Positions 9,688-22,075 are shown, counted from the first letter of the stretch. The stretch is 64,000 bases of DNA from Agarophyton chilense (GCA_030374765.1 JARGXX010000003.1:682001-746000); one strand, 5' to 3'. Notes: a model not told the origin generated them from the letters alone. Made by a program: numbers and translations.

Positions 9688-11259
9688 TTACTCGCTCAAC
9701 TCCGCAGCACGACGGCGCACGTCGTTCATGTTGCAACGCGCCGCCTTAGCAACCGCCTTGCCGTAGCTCTCGTCCGCCTTGAAGAAGTGGGCGCACATCG
9801 TGTGTCGCACCGCATCATCGCGCACCTTTCCTAGATCCGCGGCTATGTTGCCCACCAGCGCCTCGCGATCGCGCGGCGAGAACCGCCGGAATGTCTCACC
9901 GGCCTGCGCGAAGTTGGCCGTCTTCTCGATGGATTTCTGCACAGTTGCGCCGCACAGCGGCGAGCTCGAGTACAGGTATGCTGGATCCGCCGCGTAAGTG
10001 CCGGGGCGCGTGCTCGGCTCGTAGTTGACCGAACCGTTCCAGGCGTGGCCGTACGCCATCACGCCGTCCTGGTTGTATGTGCGGACGCGCGTCATCGGTT
10101 GATTCACCGGCAGCTGATGGAAGTTGTTAGAGCCCAGCCGGTGCGTTTGCGACTCGTGATACGACAGCAGCCGGCCTTGCAGCAACCGGTCCTCCGATGG
10201 CTCGATGGCACCGGGCAGAAAGTTGCCCGGATCGAATGCTGATTGCTCAGAAAACAGGAAGAAGCTGTCCGGCACGCGAGTCAGCGTCATGCGCCCAACC
10301 ACAGTAAGAGGGAATTGGTGCTCGGGCCAGTCCTTGGTGGCGTCCAGCGGGTCAAAGTCCAGCTCGTCCATGCGCTCCGGCGCCAGCGTCTGGATGGCCA
10401 GATCCCACGCCGGCAGATCGCCGCGCCCGATGGCACTGTACAGATCTGCCGTAGCGTGCGAAAAGTCGGTAGCTTGCGTGCGCGCTGCGTCGGCGCGCGA
10501 CAGATTGCGCACACCCTGTATGCTGATCCACTTGAATTTGACGTACGTCACGTGGCGCGTGGCGTTCACAAACTTGTACGCGTGTACCGAGTGCCCGTTC
10601 ATGGAGCGGTAGTTGGCGGGAATGCCGGCGTCCGAGTACACGAAAGAAAGCATGTTCGTGGCCTGTCCGCCAAGTGCGGCAAAGAAGTCGAAGAAGCGGT
10701 TGGGGTCCTGCGCGTTAGTCACAGGGTCCGGCTTGAGCGAGTGTACCATGTCGGGAAACTTGATGTGGTCGCGGATGAAGAAGACCGGCAGATGGTTGCC
10801 GACCAGGTCCCAGTTGCCCTCTTCGGTCTTGAACTTGACGGCAAATCCGCGTGGATCGCGCACTGTCTCGGGCGATCCACGGCCATGAATAACGGTAGAG
10901 AAGCGCACGAAGGTCTCCGTCTCCTTGCCGGGCTCGAACAGGCGCGCGGCGGTGAGATGAGGGAGCGCACTCGTGGCGCGAAACACACCATGAGCGCCGG
11001 CGCCTCGTGCATGCACAACGCGCTCTGCTATGCGCTCATGATTGAAGCGACGTAATTTCTCCAACGTATACACGTCCTGCAGGAGCAAAGGACCGCGCAC
11101 CGTCGCGGCTTGGGAGTGCAAATTTGATCCTGCGCGACGCCCCGTCTCGCCAGTGAGCGTGGCGGCGCCATTTTCGGCCGCCGCACGCTGCGCGAACTGC
11201 AGACAGAGCGCGAGTGTGAGCGCGAAGGTGAGCGCCGGGATTGTGTTATATTGGGGCAC
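9688..11259 (-). CDS. Haem catalase with N-terminal signal peptide
   Basis: Catalase breaks down hydrogen peroxide to water and oxygen. The 523-residue intronless protein matches the clade of about 500-residue small-subunit haem catalases. Visible landmarks: distal His near 83 in ERVVHARGAGAHG; the DPRGFAVKF block; the active-site Asn near 154 in DLVGN followed by HLPVFFIRD (usual NTPVFFIRD); and the proximal haem-ligand Tyr near 365 in RLLSYHESQTHR. Residues 1-28 form a hydrophobic segment ending in A-x-A-type residues, a secretory signal, so the enzyme probably enters the ER or apoplast rather than a peroxisome; the C-terminus (ELSE) is not a PTS1. The gene is clearly more GC-rich than the transposons on both sides. 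The start is the only ATG before the signal peptide. Origin (bacterial transfer or native) is undecided. Confidence 0.93.
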   Translation of the reverse strand: MPQYNTIPALTFALTLALCLQFAQRAAAENGAATLTGETGRRAGSNLHSQAATVRGPLLLQDVYTLEKLRRFNHERIAERVVHARGAGAHGVFRATSALPHLTAARLFEPGKETETFVRFSTVIHGRGSPETVRDPRGFAVKFKTEEGNWDLVGNHLPVFFIRDHIKFPDMVHSLKPDPVTNAQDPNRFFDFFAALGGQATNMLSFVYSDAGIPANYRSMNGHSVHAYKFVNATRHVTYVKFKWISIQGVRNLSRADAARTQATDFSHATADLYSAIGRGDLPAWDLAIQTLAPERMDELDFDPLDATKDWPEHQFPLTVVGRMTLTRVPDSFFLFSEQSAFDPGNFLPGAIEPSEDRLLQGRLLSYHESQTHRLGSNNFHQLPVNQPMTRVRTYNQDGVMAYGHAWNGSVNYEPSTRPGTYAADPAYLYSSSPLCGATVQKSIEKTANFAQAGETFRRFSPRDREALVGNIAADLGKVRDDAVRHTMCAHFFKADESYGKAVAKAARCNMNDVRRRAAELSE

Positions 11260-11329
11260 GGCGGTTGTTGTGGCGGTGCGATGGTATGGTTAGGAAAAAT
11301 AGGGAGGCAAGAAAGGCGCGGCGCGATCA

Positions 11330-11337
11330 GTTATAAG
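11330..11337 (-). promoter_or_regulatory. Candidate TATA box of the catalase gene
   Basis: The minus strand reads CCTTATAACT about 72 bp upstream of the catalase ATG, at a distance that leaves room for a short 5' leader. Sequence match only. Confidence 0.35.
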
Positions 11338-11339
11338 GT

Positions 11340-12759
11340 GATGGCGACGGCGCTTTACAGCGCCCTGGCGACGCGGGCGCTGGTTGTACATGGTGGGGTG
11401 TGGAATATAGGTTGCCGCTTATAGCTGTTATGTGGCGTGTCATGGTCTTAGCGTGTAGTGGCCCTGTACGAGTTGAATGCGCTTTCTACGTAGTGCTGCT
11501 GTACCTGGGTATCAACGTCTTGTCGCTGGCCGGTGGAGAGCCGCAGAGCCCCAATCCCTCAACCTCAAGGTGATGCTGCGACAAGCCGCAAATGCGGGGG
11601 TGCAAGTGGGTGACAAGGCTGTGCATTGCGCTATGCGTTTTGATTGCAATTCGAGAGTGCGTCACATGCGCCGTGTAACTTTGCGGACCACGGCGCGTGA
11701 CACGGCGCGCCGGGTGGCCGATAGGTACCCTTTGTAGAGACAACCAACGTCGGCCCTTGCGCATGGCATCCGAAAGGGAGCAGCGCTCAACTACCTACTG
11801 TCGCCTCCAGCGCCTGTCCCCGCGTTGGGCCTCAGCCCAGCCCGCATTCGCAACGCATCATGTGCCCTATCATAGTACAGCCCGACTTACGAAGCTCCAC
11901 TTCCGTCCCTGTAGAACACTAACGTGTCTACAGTATGACCAAATACACACGGTATACAGTCGCCGCAACTATATTCACGCCCAACAACGCAAAAACGCAA
12001 TCCCATTGTGCGTGTGACAGGAGCACCTTGTGCATACCCCACTACCCACTGTCAGGAGCATTAAATATTTCGAAACACAGTGCTTCAACGGAACCTATTT
12101 TCGCCAATTCGCTTTTAGCTGACATCAGGTTACAACGAGACACGTTTTTCCTCCGCTCCAAAAAAAAGTATTCAAATGAGAGATTAAAACAACAACAACC
12201 CTCAATATTGGCCTGGGACGAAGGCTTTCTCTCTAGCCAGTCCGTATGGTATGAAAAAAAATGGAAATGCGCGGGTTTCCAGTGAAATCCGCGATCTGAC
12301 GCCTTCCTTTCCATTCTCCGATCACCCCCACTTGCCACCGTCGTCCCCGTTTACGGTCTATTACTTACACTAGAAACAATATAACTCCTGCATTTCCTGT
12401 TCTCGTCTGCGTCGCTTTCTTCGCAGTGCTCATTAGAATCAAGCATGTATAGTTTATTAGTTCTTTAAAAACTGTGACGAACGGTCTTTAAAGGTAGCAT
12501 CGGGAATGTAAAAAACACAGCAGCATGTTGAACCAAATTCCTGCACACCTTCGTTTTTCGCATTACAAACCGCCTGTAAAGCCTGTGGCCAGTCATCTAC
12601 CCGCCGCCCTACGACTTTAGTCTATTTTACACAGCAACACCCCACTAACAGGGAAAGTGTAAACAAATCAACTCTACTAAATCCTTTTGCAGTTGAGTTT
12701 TAAGGAATAATTTCGTTATGTACCGATTGTCGACCAACAAAAGCCGGGTAGAGGGTCAT
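11340..12759. other. Intergenic DNA upstream of the catalase gene
   Basis: About 1.4 kb. The first few hundred bases (GC-rich) probably hold catalase regulatory sequence. No ORF in it looks like a protein I know, and no transposon ends were recognised. Confidence 0.35.
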
Positions 12760-13351
12760 TGTAATAGAACTACATCTTAAAAACCTTTCGTATCTGTATT
12801 TGAAAAAGTACTCGCTAGAGAATGTTTGAATTAGGTTTGGACATTGAATTACTAGCTCTACGAGTGTGTAAGGGTAGAACCGATAACATGTTCAACCAAA
12901 GAACAAAACCAGCCTCAAAGTATTAAAAGTGAGTTAATGTTTAGTAAAAGCCGACTCTTACATTTATTAGCATCTAAGGCACGTTCACAGGAAAAAAAAC
13001 TGGTTTGCAGCACAATGATTAATACACGCAGAAATCAAGGGACGCCGCAAAGAAAAGGTAGTGTATGTCAGAGATAATCAGATAATCCGATCGTGAGTGA
13101 GTGAACGCTGTTGTAACTCACTCTGACGCAATGCTATTACTTGGCACTTGGAGTTATAGACAGGTAGTATTACTTAGATGATAAGAAATAAGTAGATAAT
13201 TTAACTCTCTTACAATATCCTGTTTGGGAAACATTTATCCCCTATAAAAGGCGCCGTGAACGAGCCTTCCTATTTCTCATCCGGTTAGCTCTGTTGCTCA
13301 CTCCAAGACATCCGCCCACATTAGCGCTAACAGTGTAAGTGAGATATTACA
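12760..13351 (+). repeat. 5' LTR of a decayed Ty3/gypsy element
   Basis: Begins TGTAAT and ends ATTACA, perfect 6-bp inverted termini. A TATA box CCTATAAAAGG is at 13241-13251. Part of the LTR (~12795-12950) matches the 27550-27690 region, including the shared stretch CAGCCTCAAAGTATTAAAAG. The gag ATG follows at 13362. Confidence 0.7.
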
Positions 13352-13361
13352 GCGATAGCAA

Positions 13362-13984
13362 ATGACCAAGGACCTTCAAGCGTTAAAAGATACTGTTGAA
13401 ACACAATCTACGACGATTTAGACTCTTCAGACGAAGTTTCAGCAGGGCAGAATAAGACACTCCGCAAAAACACCTTTTGCGTTCAAAGCCTCCCCTGTGT
13501 GAACTTGTTCGGGAAAAGCGGCAGACAGGACGACAAAGAAGGTGCAGAGTTTCTTTTATTCCATAGATAAGTACGGAAAACTTTGTAACTACTCAAAGAG
13601 AAAAATTGCTTGATCTCACGGAGTGTCACTTCCAGGACAAGGCTGCTTCATGGATATTGCGTCTAAAAATGAGGAAAGATCAAGCCTAAAAGCCTTGAAG
13701 AATTACAAAACGCCATGATCGAGGTATTTGTCCCTGCAAACGAACAGCTGAGACTCATGAACTACCCTTTCAAGGAAACTGGGTCAGTGGATGACGATAT
13801 CGTACGGTTTGAAGACCTTAATACCTTTTGTGGCATACAGAAGAATGAAGCATACATCTATTTCTTTAAAAGCCTTCAAAAACTTTAAAACGGAAAGTTT
13901 TCTGAAAAGTTTCCGGCGTCTCTACCAGTTGAAAGAACTAGTAAAAGCACTGTGCAGCTTGCATATGACCCTGCATGAACATTT
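13362..13984 (+). pseudogene. Ty3/gypsy gag, part 1 (interrupted by a copia insertion)
   Basis: From ATG 13362 the frame encodes a short coiled-coil-like start (LQALKDTVETQ) and then, after stops and shifts, typical retrotransposon-gag core sequence (C-H-F-Q-D-K-A-A-S-W followed by a LEELQNAMIEVF-type helix and a Q/K-x-G-S-V-D-D-D block). It is cut at 13984 by a complete copia element. Removing that element and the next one joins this reading frame to 18728-18775 and on to 23470: the stretch A-Y-D-P-A-stop-T-F-E-L-S-F-K-L-A-G-D continues in frame. Confidence 0.7.
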
Positions 13985-14214
13985 TCTTGTTCAAGGATCT
14001 AACAATCTAAGCAGTTCCTAGGGTTTACTGTTTTTTTCAGGCTGCCCTTTACAGGTAGCCAAACTATCCTTCAGCTTCAAATCACTGGCCACAGGCTTTT
14101 CAAAATTTTTATCTAGTTCCAATCGTTTTGGTTACAAACTCTGCCCCACTATTCCGATACAGTTCCCAAAAACTGTATCTGTTCTTGTCCGTTTGTAACG
14201 ATCAATTCTTCAAC
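13985..14214 (-). repeat. 3' LTR of the copia element 13985-18727
   Basis: 230-bp direct repeat of 18499-18727. It is followed internally by the polypurine tract. Confidence 0.85.
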
Positions 14215-14276
14215 CCTCTCCCTCGTTCCAATCTCCTGAAAATCATCCCCACCAGATTACACATAAGCATGTGCTT

Positions 14277-17200
14277 TTATTTCGGTAGCGCTTTGGTGAA
14301 AACATCAGCTGTCATTTGCGCAGTTTTCAAGTACTTCAAACAGACGTAGCCATCCTGAACAGCCTTGCGCACAAAATGATACTTCACGTCGATGTGTTTG
14401 CTCGTCTCGTTGATGGTCTTCTCCTTGCTGAATTTCAACATTCCCTCGTTATCACCAAAGATTGTCAAAGGTGTTTCCTGCCACGCCATAAATCTCAGCA
14501 AAAAGTCTTCGTATCCATAAACCTTCGCGCAGTGCAAATGACATCGCAACGTACTCTGCTTCAAGTTTTGACTGCGCTACTAGAGTCTTTTTCTTCGAAC
14601 GCCATGCAATGGCTCCCCCACAGAACTTGAAAACGTATCCACTAGTCGACTTGCGGTCTGAACGATCACCAGTAAAATCCGCATCTGAATACCCTACCAG
14701 TACATCTTTTCCTTTCTTGTTGACAATCTCTGCATCAACTGCAGTTTTCAAGTACTTCAAGATGTTCTTTGCAGCATTCCAATGCTCCCTATTGTAGGTC
14801 TGCATAAAACGGGCCAAGTAGGAAACAGAAAATGCAATGTCAGGTCGAACTGTGTTGGCCAAGTGCATCAGTGATCCGACTAGTTCCCTGTAGGGTAGAC
14901 CTTCTCCCCCTTCTGTTTTCGTCGCCGGCAAGTTTGAGTGTTGCAAAGGGACGTACGCATCGGCCGCATGAGGCATTCTGAAGCGCTTCAAGAGCTCCAA
15001 GATCATGGGTTTGTTATGAATGCAAATCTGGTTCTTCGTAGCCTCGCGTTCGATAATCACACCAAGAAACTTCTTCTGGTTCTCAGTGATTCTTATTTTC
15101 ACGAAAGTTTGCAACTTCTTCATGAACTGCTGGATGTCACTTCTTTCTTTCCCAGTAGCCATACCATCATCTACATACATCACAATACAAACTCTTCTCG
15201 ATCCCTTGCCATAGAAGAACAAACTCGGATCGATTTGTGATTGAGTACATCCGATTTGGTCCATCACAGAAACAAACTTCTTCCTCCAGGCACGTGAAGC
15301 TTGTTTTCTGCCGTAGATTGCCTTCAGCAAGCGTAGCACATGACTTTCTTTGCCCTCAATGACAAACCCCTTGGGCTGCGTCATGTACAACTCCTCTTCT
15401 AGATCGCCGTAGAGAAAAGCAGTTTGGACGTCAAACTGAATCATTAGAAGATCTTGTTCTACTGCCATGGATAGTAGTGTGCGGATGGTATCATACTTGG
15501 CTACTGGCGCAAACAACTCACCGTAGTCAATTCCCTTTCGCTGAGAGAAACCGCGCGCGACCAAACGAGCCCTGTACCGGGTCACTTGACCGTTTTCATC
15601 ACGCTTCTTGAAGAATATCCATCGGTTGTCAATCGGAGTGCAGTTTGCCGGGCGCGGGACAAGTTTCCATACTTCCCGTTGCTTCATGTTGCCCATCTCT
15701 TCTTCCATTGATTGAACCCAGTTCTTTGCATCCGGAGCACGCATAGCCTCTTCATGATTGCTGGGGTCATAAGCCGTCGAATCACTCAGCACGCTCTGTG
15801 CAATCAATGCAAGCGCAGTGTCCGGCGTGTAGCGCGACGTTTGTTCACGAGTTCTAGTAGATCGTCGTAGCTCCGCAGGATAGTGAGTGACGTCTTCCGG
15901 GTCGTAAGTAAAATCTTGTTCAGCATCAACGAAAACAACCTCTTCTTTGGCCTCTTGTTTCTCATCCTTATATTCAGTGCCTCTTCTGTCTTCCGCAATT
16001 ATCATTTCATCAGCGTGGGACACTTCTACCTCAGAACCTGTGATGTTCTCCTCCAGTGGAATCAATTCTTCAATGATAGAGCCGACTATAGACAAATCAA
16101 GCTCTTGACAGTTCATCACCTTCCTGTTCCAACCTACGACAGTTTCATTGAACGATACATCCTTTGAGACAATGATCTTCGATGCTTCTGGTAGATACAC
16201 TCTGTAACAGGTTCCCTTGTCGTAACCCACCAGCACTCCTCTCATGGAACGAGCACTGTACTTGTCACTTTTTGTTCTTCTCTCCTTGGGTATATGAACA
16301 AAACATTCTGTTCCAAATGTCCGAAGATGGGATATGTTCGGCCTATTGCCCGTGAACGCTTCGAGGGGAGTCACCTCGCGCTGATCGCTTCGCTTCGTGT
16401 ACATTCGGTTGCGCAGGTAGTTTGCAGTACGTACAGCTTCATCCCATAACTGAGTGTAGCGAGGAGTTCCAGCCAATGTTAGCAGCATTGTCCGCCCTTT
16501 GTCATTGAGTGTAGGATTCAAACGTTCGGCTTTGCCGTTTGACTCTGGACTATACGCTGGGGAAGGCTCAAGGACAACCCCTTTGTCCTGTAACCACTTC
16601 GTGAATGAATTGCTCTCATATTCGCCTGCATTATCGAACCGAAGTCTCTTAAGCTTCAGTTCCGACTGAGTTTCAAACTCATATATCATCTGCTTCAACG
16701 CATCCTCACAGGAGGACCTCTTCCTCAAGAACCTCACGGAGGACAAGAAGCTCTTGTCTTCATATGCCGTCACAATATACCTTGCTCCAGAGAGAGACTG
16801 TACCTTGATTGGACCAATTACATCGGTATGAACGAGTTCTAGAATGCTCTTTGTCATTCGTTCCGTCTCAGTTATTGGGAGTCGGGGTGCTCTGACTGCT
16901 TTGCCTAACGCACATGGCTCACAGTTAACCATCTTCTTGACTCCTTTCAACGATACGCCCTTCACAATAATGAGCGTTTTTCGTAGATACTGGTGGCTGG
17001 GATGGCCCAATCTGTTGTGCCAAACCTTCGTAAAACTCTGATCATCATTGGCAATCAATGCAGAATCCTCATCCTCTGATCGATGTGTTAGGAGTAGTTC
17101 ATAGAGCCCTTCGTCGCGCTCTACAGCAATAGCCAATTGTTTGTTACTGCCATGTCCTCCTATCAACGCAACGCCGTTGTCAAACTCATCCGTAGTAAAC

Positions 17201-18436
17201 AGAATAGAGAACCCTTTTCGTCTGATGGCGCTTACTGAGAGAAGGTTACACATGAGCTTTGGAATAAATTGGACGTTCTCAAGATGAAGAGTCTCATCAT
17301 TTGTTCGCACCCTCACGCTACATCGCACGTCTCCTCTGCCTTCAACCGACAATTTCGCTCAGTTACCAACCGAGATGAACTTCTTTTCAGACCTCTTCAC
17401 GGGACCACAGAAGTTCTTGAGGTCATTCGTCATGTGAACAGATGCGCCGGATTCCAGGTACCGCTTGCTCTGCCGATCCCTCAACGTCTTCTGTCCTGCA
17501 ACCAATCCATGATCAGCGCCAAGCTCATCATCGTCCTTGACATCTACTGGTGTCTCCAGGTCTTCTTTGAATGCGGTAGTGCTTGCAATGAAAGTGAAAC
17601 ATGCACTTACATCGTCCTCTTCACCACTCTCACGTGTGTTCTTCTGAGTTTTGTCGTGTTTATTGGACCCTTTGTAGTTCCTACTCTCTGGATTGAACCA
17701 ACAGTTGCGCTTCAAGTGTCCCTTCTTGTCACAAAAGTAGCATGTTCTGCCCGTTAAGGAACCTCCATGCGTTGAAGAACCTCTATGCCTCTTCTGAAAT
17801 CTGCCCCCACTCCTTGCTTGGAGGGCTTTCGATCCATCATTTCCAGCCTTTACTTCTTCCTTGGTTTGTTCGGCTTCATTCTGAATCAACATCGCCATTG
17901 CTTCATCATAGGTCTTCCCAGTGCCCTTGATGACTTCCTTCGTGACCTTAAATTCCTTCAATAGACCTCTCAAGAGTGCCCTCAGTCGCTCTACATCTGT
18001 TATTCTGTAGCCAATTCCACGTAACTTAGACTCAATTGCTGCTAGGCGACTTATGTACTCCAAAGCACTCTCATTGGTGTTCATTGATAAGTCTTGGTTC
18101 GTTTCTAGTAACGCATCCACGCTCGCCTGCGATACCATTTGGAAGGTATTCTTGAGCTTGGTCCAGACTACAGTGGGATCCTTTATGTCGATAACTGGTG
18201 CTACACAAGTTTCGTGGACAGATAGCAGTATACATGACAACGCAATATCTGATCGCTGATCGTACTTCCATGCAGTTCCTGACTCCTCTTTCGGTGGGGG
18301 TTCTGTGCCATCTACGATGCGCCAGACTCCTTTTGGCGCGCAAAACGAGTTCGAGCTTCTTCGACCAAATGAAATAGTTGTCTGCTTTGAGCAGCGGAAC
18401 TCGCAGCTTCGAAACGTCATTAAAGTCTTCGTTCAT
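14277..18436 (-). pseudogene. Copia Gag-Pol (broken at several points)
   Basis: Order gag, protease, integrase, RT, RNase H, the copia order. Gag (from 18436) has one frameshift near 18330 and a CCHC knuckle C-x2-C-x4-H-x4-C. The protease site reads L-E-S-G-A-S: the catalytic Asp is Glu. An in-frame TGA at about 17356-17358 follows V-G-N where related copies have Gly. The 966-residue pol frame (17352-14452) has the integrase HHCC and D,D,E residues (HTDVIG, FDNAGE, NGKAER), RT Y-V-D-D, and RNase H starting G-Y-S-D-A-D-F. A last frameshift near 14500 moves the RNase H end (DNEGMLKFS, KHIDVKYHFVR) to the frame ending at 14277. Inactive without trans help. Confidence 0.88.
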
Positions 18437-18483
18437 TGCGCACGGTTAGTTGTGTGGTATTCTACGCAGTATTCGTCGCGTGG

Positions 18484-18498
18484 GCTGGGCCCATAACC
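18484..18498 (-). promoter_or_regulatory. Primer-binding site complementary to the initiator-tRNA anticodon arm
   Basis: The plus strand reads GCTGGGCCCATAACC directly against the right LTR (18499). That is the anticodon-stem-loop sequence of eukaryotic initiator tRNA-Met as I know it, so the element RNA is complementary to it. Drosophila copia is known to prime from a cleaved half of this tRNA. The same signal recurs at 40488-40500. Confidence 0.8.
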
Positions 18499-18727
18499 TC
18501 TTGTTCAAGGATCTACCAATCTAAGCAGTTCCTAGGGTTTACTGTTTGTTCAGGCTGCCCTTTATATGCAGCCAAACTATCCTCCAGCTTCAAATCACTG
18601 GTCACAGGCTTTTCAAAATTTGTATCTAGTTCCAATCGTTTTGGTTATAAACTCTGCGCCACTATTCCGATACAGTTCCCAAAAACTTTATCCGTTCTTG
18701 TCCGATTGTAATGATCAATTCTCCAAC
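18499..18727 (-). repeat. 5' LTR of the copia element 13985-18727
   Basis: 229-bp direct repeat of 13985-14214. It abuts the primer-binding site. Confidence 0.85.
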
Positions 18728-18775
18728 ACATTTGAATTGTCTTTTAAGCTAGCAGGCGATAGCCAGACGAGTATT

Positions 18776-19125
18776 TGTTCAATATTGTACGCAAAAGTTG
18801 AGCGTCGAAGGTGACTTTTTAAGTCATTGACTTGTGTCGCCTCGGAGCTCTCTCTTTTTTATAGGCATTAACTGTGTAATCTATTAGTAAATTAGTCTTT
18901 ATGTACCTCACAAGTCCTAACAACGCATTATGCCGTATCGACAATTGACACAATAACACTCAGGATTTCCTTAGATGTCCCAGATTCTCTTTCATTGTGC
19001 AGCACTTACATTGCTGTACAGTACGTGAGGGTTTCCACATTGAAAAACATACATGCGCAAATAGTCAAATCAATTATTCCATCACGAATTTCCCTTCTTG
19101 GTATTAGTTTCGACCTACTTCGACA
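18776..19125 (-). repeat. 3' LTR of the copia element 18776-23464
   Basis: 350-bp repeat of 23092-23464, starting TGTTC and ending CGACA. Confidence 0.85.
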
Positions 19126-19646
19126 CGCCTCCTCGAGAAATAAAAGGAAGGATCATGAGCTTGGTTCGATAATCAGAGAACGTCGCTGCAGGCAATATCT
19201 TTGTAAATTGATCAGCAAGGTTTTGTTCTGACGGAACGTATTCAACAGTGATGTGTTTCTGTTGAATATATTCTTTAACACATTTTTAACGCAGTTCAAT
19301 ATGTTTAATATTTATTATTCACTGCGTTTCTTGTGACCACTTAACAGTACCCAAGTAATCCTGAAAAACAGTTGTTGAAAGGCTCAGTTTCAATCCCATG
19401 TCAGAATGAGGTTGCTGCGTTCATATTGTGTTCCGAATACAATCAATAAGAACGTAAAATTCCGCCTCACACATTGAGAAAGAGATAGATGGCTGAACCT
19501 TTTAAAACCCAAATAACAGAAGCTTCGTCAATCTTTACTAGAACGACGATATCTCTATCTTTTCTCAAACCGGCGTCAGACCATGATCGAATTTCCAATC
19601 CTCGCTTCTTTGGAAAGGAAAGAACAAGATTCTTTGTACTGCTTAC

Positions 19647-22060
19647 TTATCGTAAAACATGTTTGAGGGCTCTCCAATGAATCAAAGTCGGCACAGAAGA
19701 ATATTTTCCTAACATTGAAACTGCAGTTGATATATCGGGACGTGTCCTTGTGGACAGTAATATCAGCTTTCCTATCGGTTCACGATACGGAATTTTATTC
19801 ATTTGAAATAGATCTTCATCTGTAGAGGTTCTGAGAGGTATCTGTACGTTTTCTGGCAGTGGTGTATTCAGAAACGCTCCTTTAACGTCCATGTGTTGCC
19901 TCTACCAGCCGAAGTTCGCCGCAACTACAAGAAGAACCCTGAAGATTTCAAAACCGTCCACAGGCGCATAGCATTCCGTTGCTTTCTCTGTAGTGAGGTT
20001 TTTGCAAATTTCCGCGTTCCACAAGTCCCGCTTTAAAGCGTTGCGGTTGATCTTTCTTGTCTCTCTTAAGGCGTAATATGATTCCAGTTGGAAATGGTCT
20101 AGACGATGCATGACTCACTACAGTATACGTTTTTGCATCCTTTATGGTTCGTGATTCTTCCTCTATTGATTGTTTTCACAAAAGCCACTCAGGAGATTTT
20201 CGGGCTTCCCTCAAACTGGGTTCGTCAGCAGTACTGATGGGAAGAGAAAATGCAGGTGATGCCCTAGGGCGAAGATTGTACCGATAGGACCGCTTCATGG
20301 CTGGACTAGTTGCAGGGGTATTGGCTTCAGACTCAATGGAGTCGCTTTCATCATGATATTTTTCTCCGTTTAATATAGAAGGCTTGTCAGGAAAGTTGTT
20401 CAAGCTGCTGAACGTGTCGGGAACTCCTGTATGCATGTGATCCATGTTTTCGGATTCAACGTTTCTATTCTATTCCTGTTTCGGATTTTGAGGTTCATTT
20501 TCATCTGAGCTGAAGACGTCTACGGCAGGTAGCAGATCGATGGAGGTTTTGGTATTAGTTGTTTTCAAAAACCTTACACCAGGAAACTGCCTTTCGTAAA
20601 ATCGAACATGCTTTGATACGGTCATCTCATCCCTTGTCAATACTTTGTATAGTCCTTCCTCCCTGTGTCCTAAGTTGGTTCCATCTTTCAGCCTATTCTT
20701 CGTTTTGCTTCTCTCCTTTTTAGGCAATTCTACCAGAGCACTATACCCAAATGCCTGAAAATTTTTGAAGAATGTAGGATTGTATTGTAGAACGGCATTG
20801 TACGGGGATATCTTCGTATTCGAGTGAGTAAAAATATTCTTCGCGTCGACAAAATGCTTTAAAGCATATATACAATACTTCAGAGGCAATCCTGACTCAG
20901 AAAGGCAGGTGCGGAGGTAAGACAGGATAGCACTCTGTGAACTTTCAAGAAGACCATTGGATGGAGGGGTATAGGGTGATGAGGTATCGATGGCTACTCC
21001 CCTGGCTCTCAGCTTTGATCTAGCCTGTAGAAACTCGTTCCCCCCATCTTTGTGCAAAGCAGTAACTCGAAACCCGGATTGGCGTTCAAACCACCGTACA
21101 AACTATAAAACAACATGAGATGCTTTATTTTTCCGCTTGACTGGTTATGCATACAGAAATCTAGAGAAGTAATCGATTATAGTACAGGAGTAAAGATGAC
21201 CCCCAGATGAAATCGGTTTGATCTTTCCCACGACGTCTGTGTGCAGTGACCCAGGTTTGATCGCCATCGACAGAATTCCCTTGTAAAATCTTCTGAACTT
21301 AGATTTGGCGCATTTTTCACAGTCGATTGTTGACTAACTTTCAGTCTACAAAGCTTCGCTTTGAATCAATTCTCATTGACTGCTGACTTCCCATGTGGGC
21401 AAGTCGTTGGTGCCAAATTTCTTTTGTTGTACTATTTGTAGGTGCAGTCTTGACAGTGGTTCGTTCTCGTTTCTCTGCTCCAAGAACAATTTCGTCCTCA
21501 TCTTCAGGTTCATCATTTATGTCATGGCCTGAGTCCGCAATCTCATCGAGATCACCATTTTGGAAGACATCATTAGAGATATCATTGGGCAAATCCTCAC
21601 TTGCAGTGTCACTGTGCTCTGTGGTGGAGTCTTCTGAGATATCTGAGTCCTCACCCTCGGAATCATCTTGTACTTGCTTGAGAACTCTTGCGGTTGTTGC
21701 CCTATCGATTACTTCCCCATCTGGGATGTCTCCTTCTCCAACACAATACAGTCCATCTAAATCGTTTCGTGTCAAACATAATGGTTTCATGTGGTTTCTA
21801 GCATTCATGATGACTGCTTTCACCTTAGTGAAGAAAGCAAAGAGGTCCTTCTCTGTGAGGGCTGGTACAGAGAGGAGATCCATAGCCAGTTCTTCCGAAC
21901 ACAGAGTGTTCGTGAGACGAACCTCTGTTTTGGCATCTCGCATTGACCATGTTACGCATTTCGTTCCTTTCATTTCAGTGTGGAAAATTGAATTGTCTCC
22001 TGATGCAATTGGAACGGAATAAGTTTCTGTTTCATACAATGAATCTTGAGAGGGAGTCAT
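19647..22060 (-). pseudogene. Copia Pol remnants (pre-integrase, integrase, deleted RT)
   Basis: Three separated readable pieces. 22060-21341 starts just after the protease site and carries the GAG-pre-integrase motif EIWHQRLAHMG after a very acidic Asp/Glu/Ser insert. 21057-20470 is the integrase core (HKDGGNEF, then SNGLLESSQ at the catalytic Glu) and C-terminal region. 19892-19647 is RT: DVKGAFLNTPL is joined almost directly to EPIGKLILLSTRTRPDIS, so the middle of RT including the Y-V-D-D site is deleted. RNase H is not recognisable. Confidence 0.82.
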
Positions 22061-22075
22061 GTGAGTTGACGTTTT

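Larger units (their letters stand above)
13985..18727 (-). mobile_element. Complete copia element inserted in the Ty3 gag
   Basis: Bounded by LTRs 13985-14214 and 18499-18727, both starting TCTTGTTCAAGG on the plus strand and ending CAAC. Flanked by the duplication ACATTT at 13979-13984 and 18728-18733. The LTRs differ at about 16 of 229 positions by eye, so the insertion is moderately old. A purine-rich tract (complement of CCCTCTCCCTCG, ~14214-14226) next to the left LTR is the polypurine tract, and an iMet-tRNA-type primer site is next to the right LTR, giving minus orientation. Confidence 0.9.

Noticed and set aside
10243..11055. 270-codon plus-strand ORF
   Set aside because: Antisense to the GC-rich catalase gene, whose frame and motifs are unambiguous.
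18781..19125. Promoter or gene between the two copia elements
   Set aside because: The block is the copia LTR repeated at 23092-23464.
21393..22022. 209-codon Ser-rich plus-strand ORF
   Set aside because: Antisense to the Asp/Glu/Ser-rich insert of the copia pol fragment.
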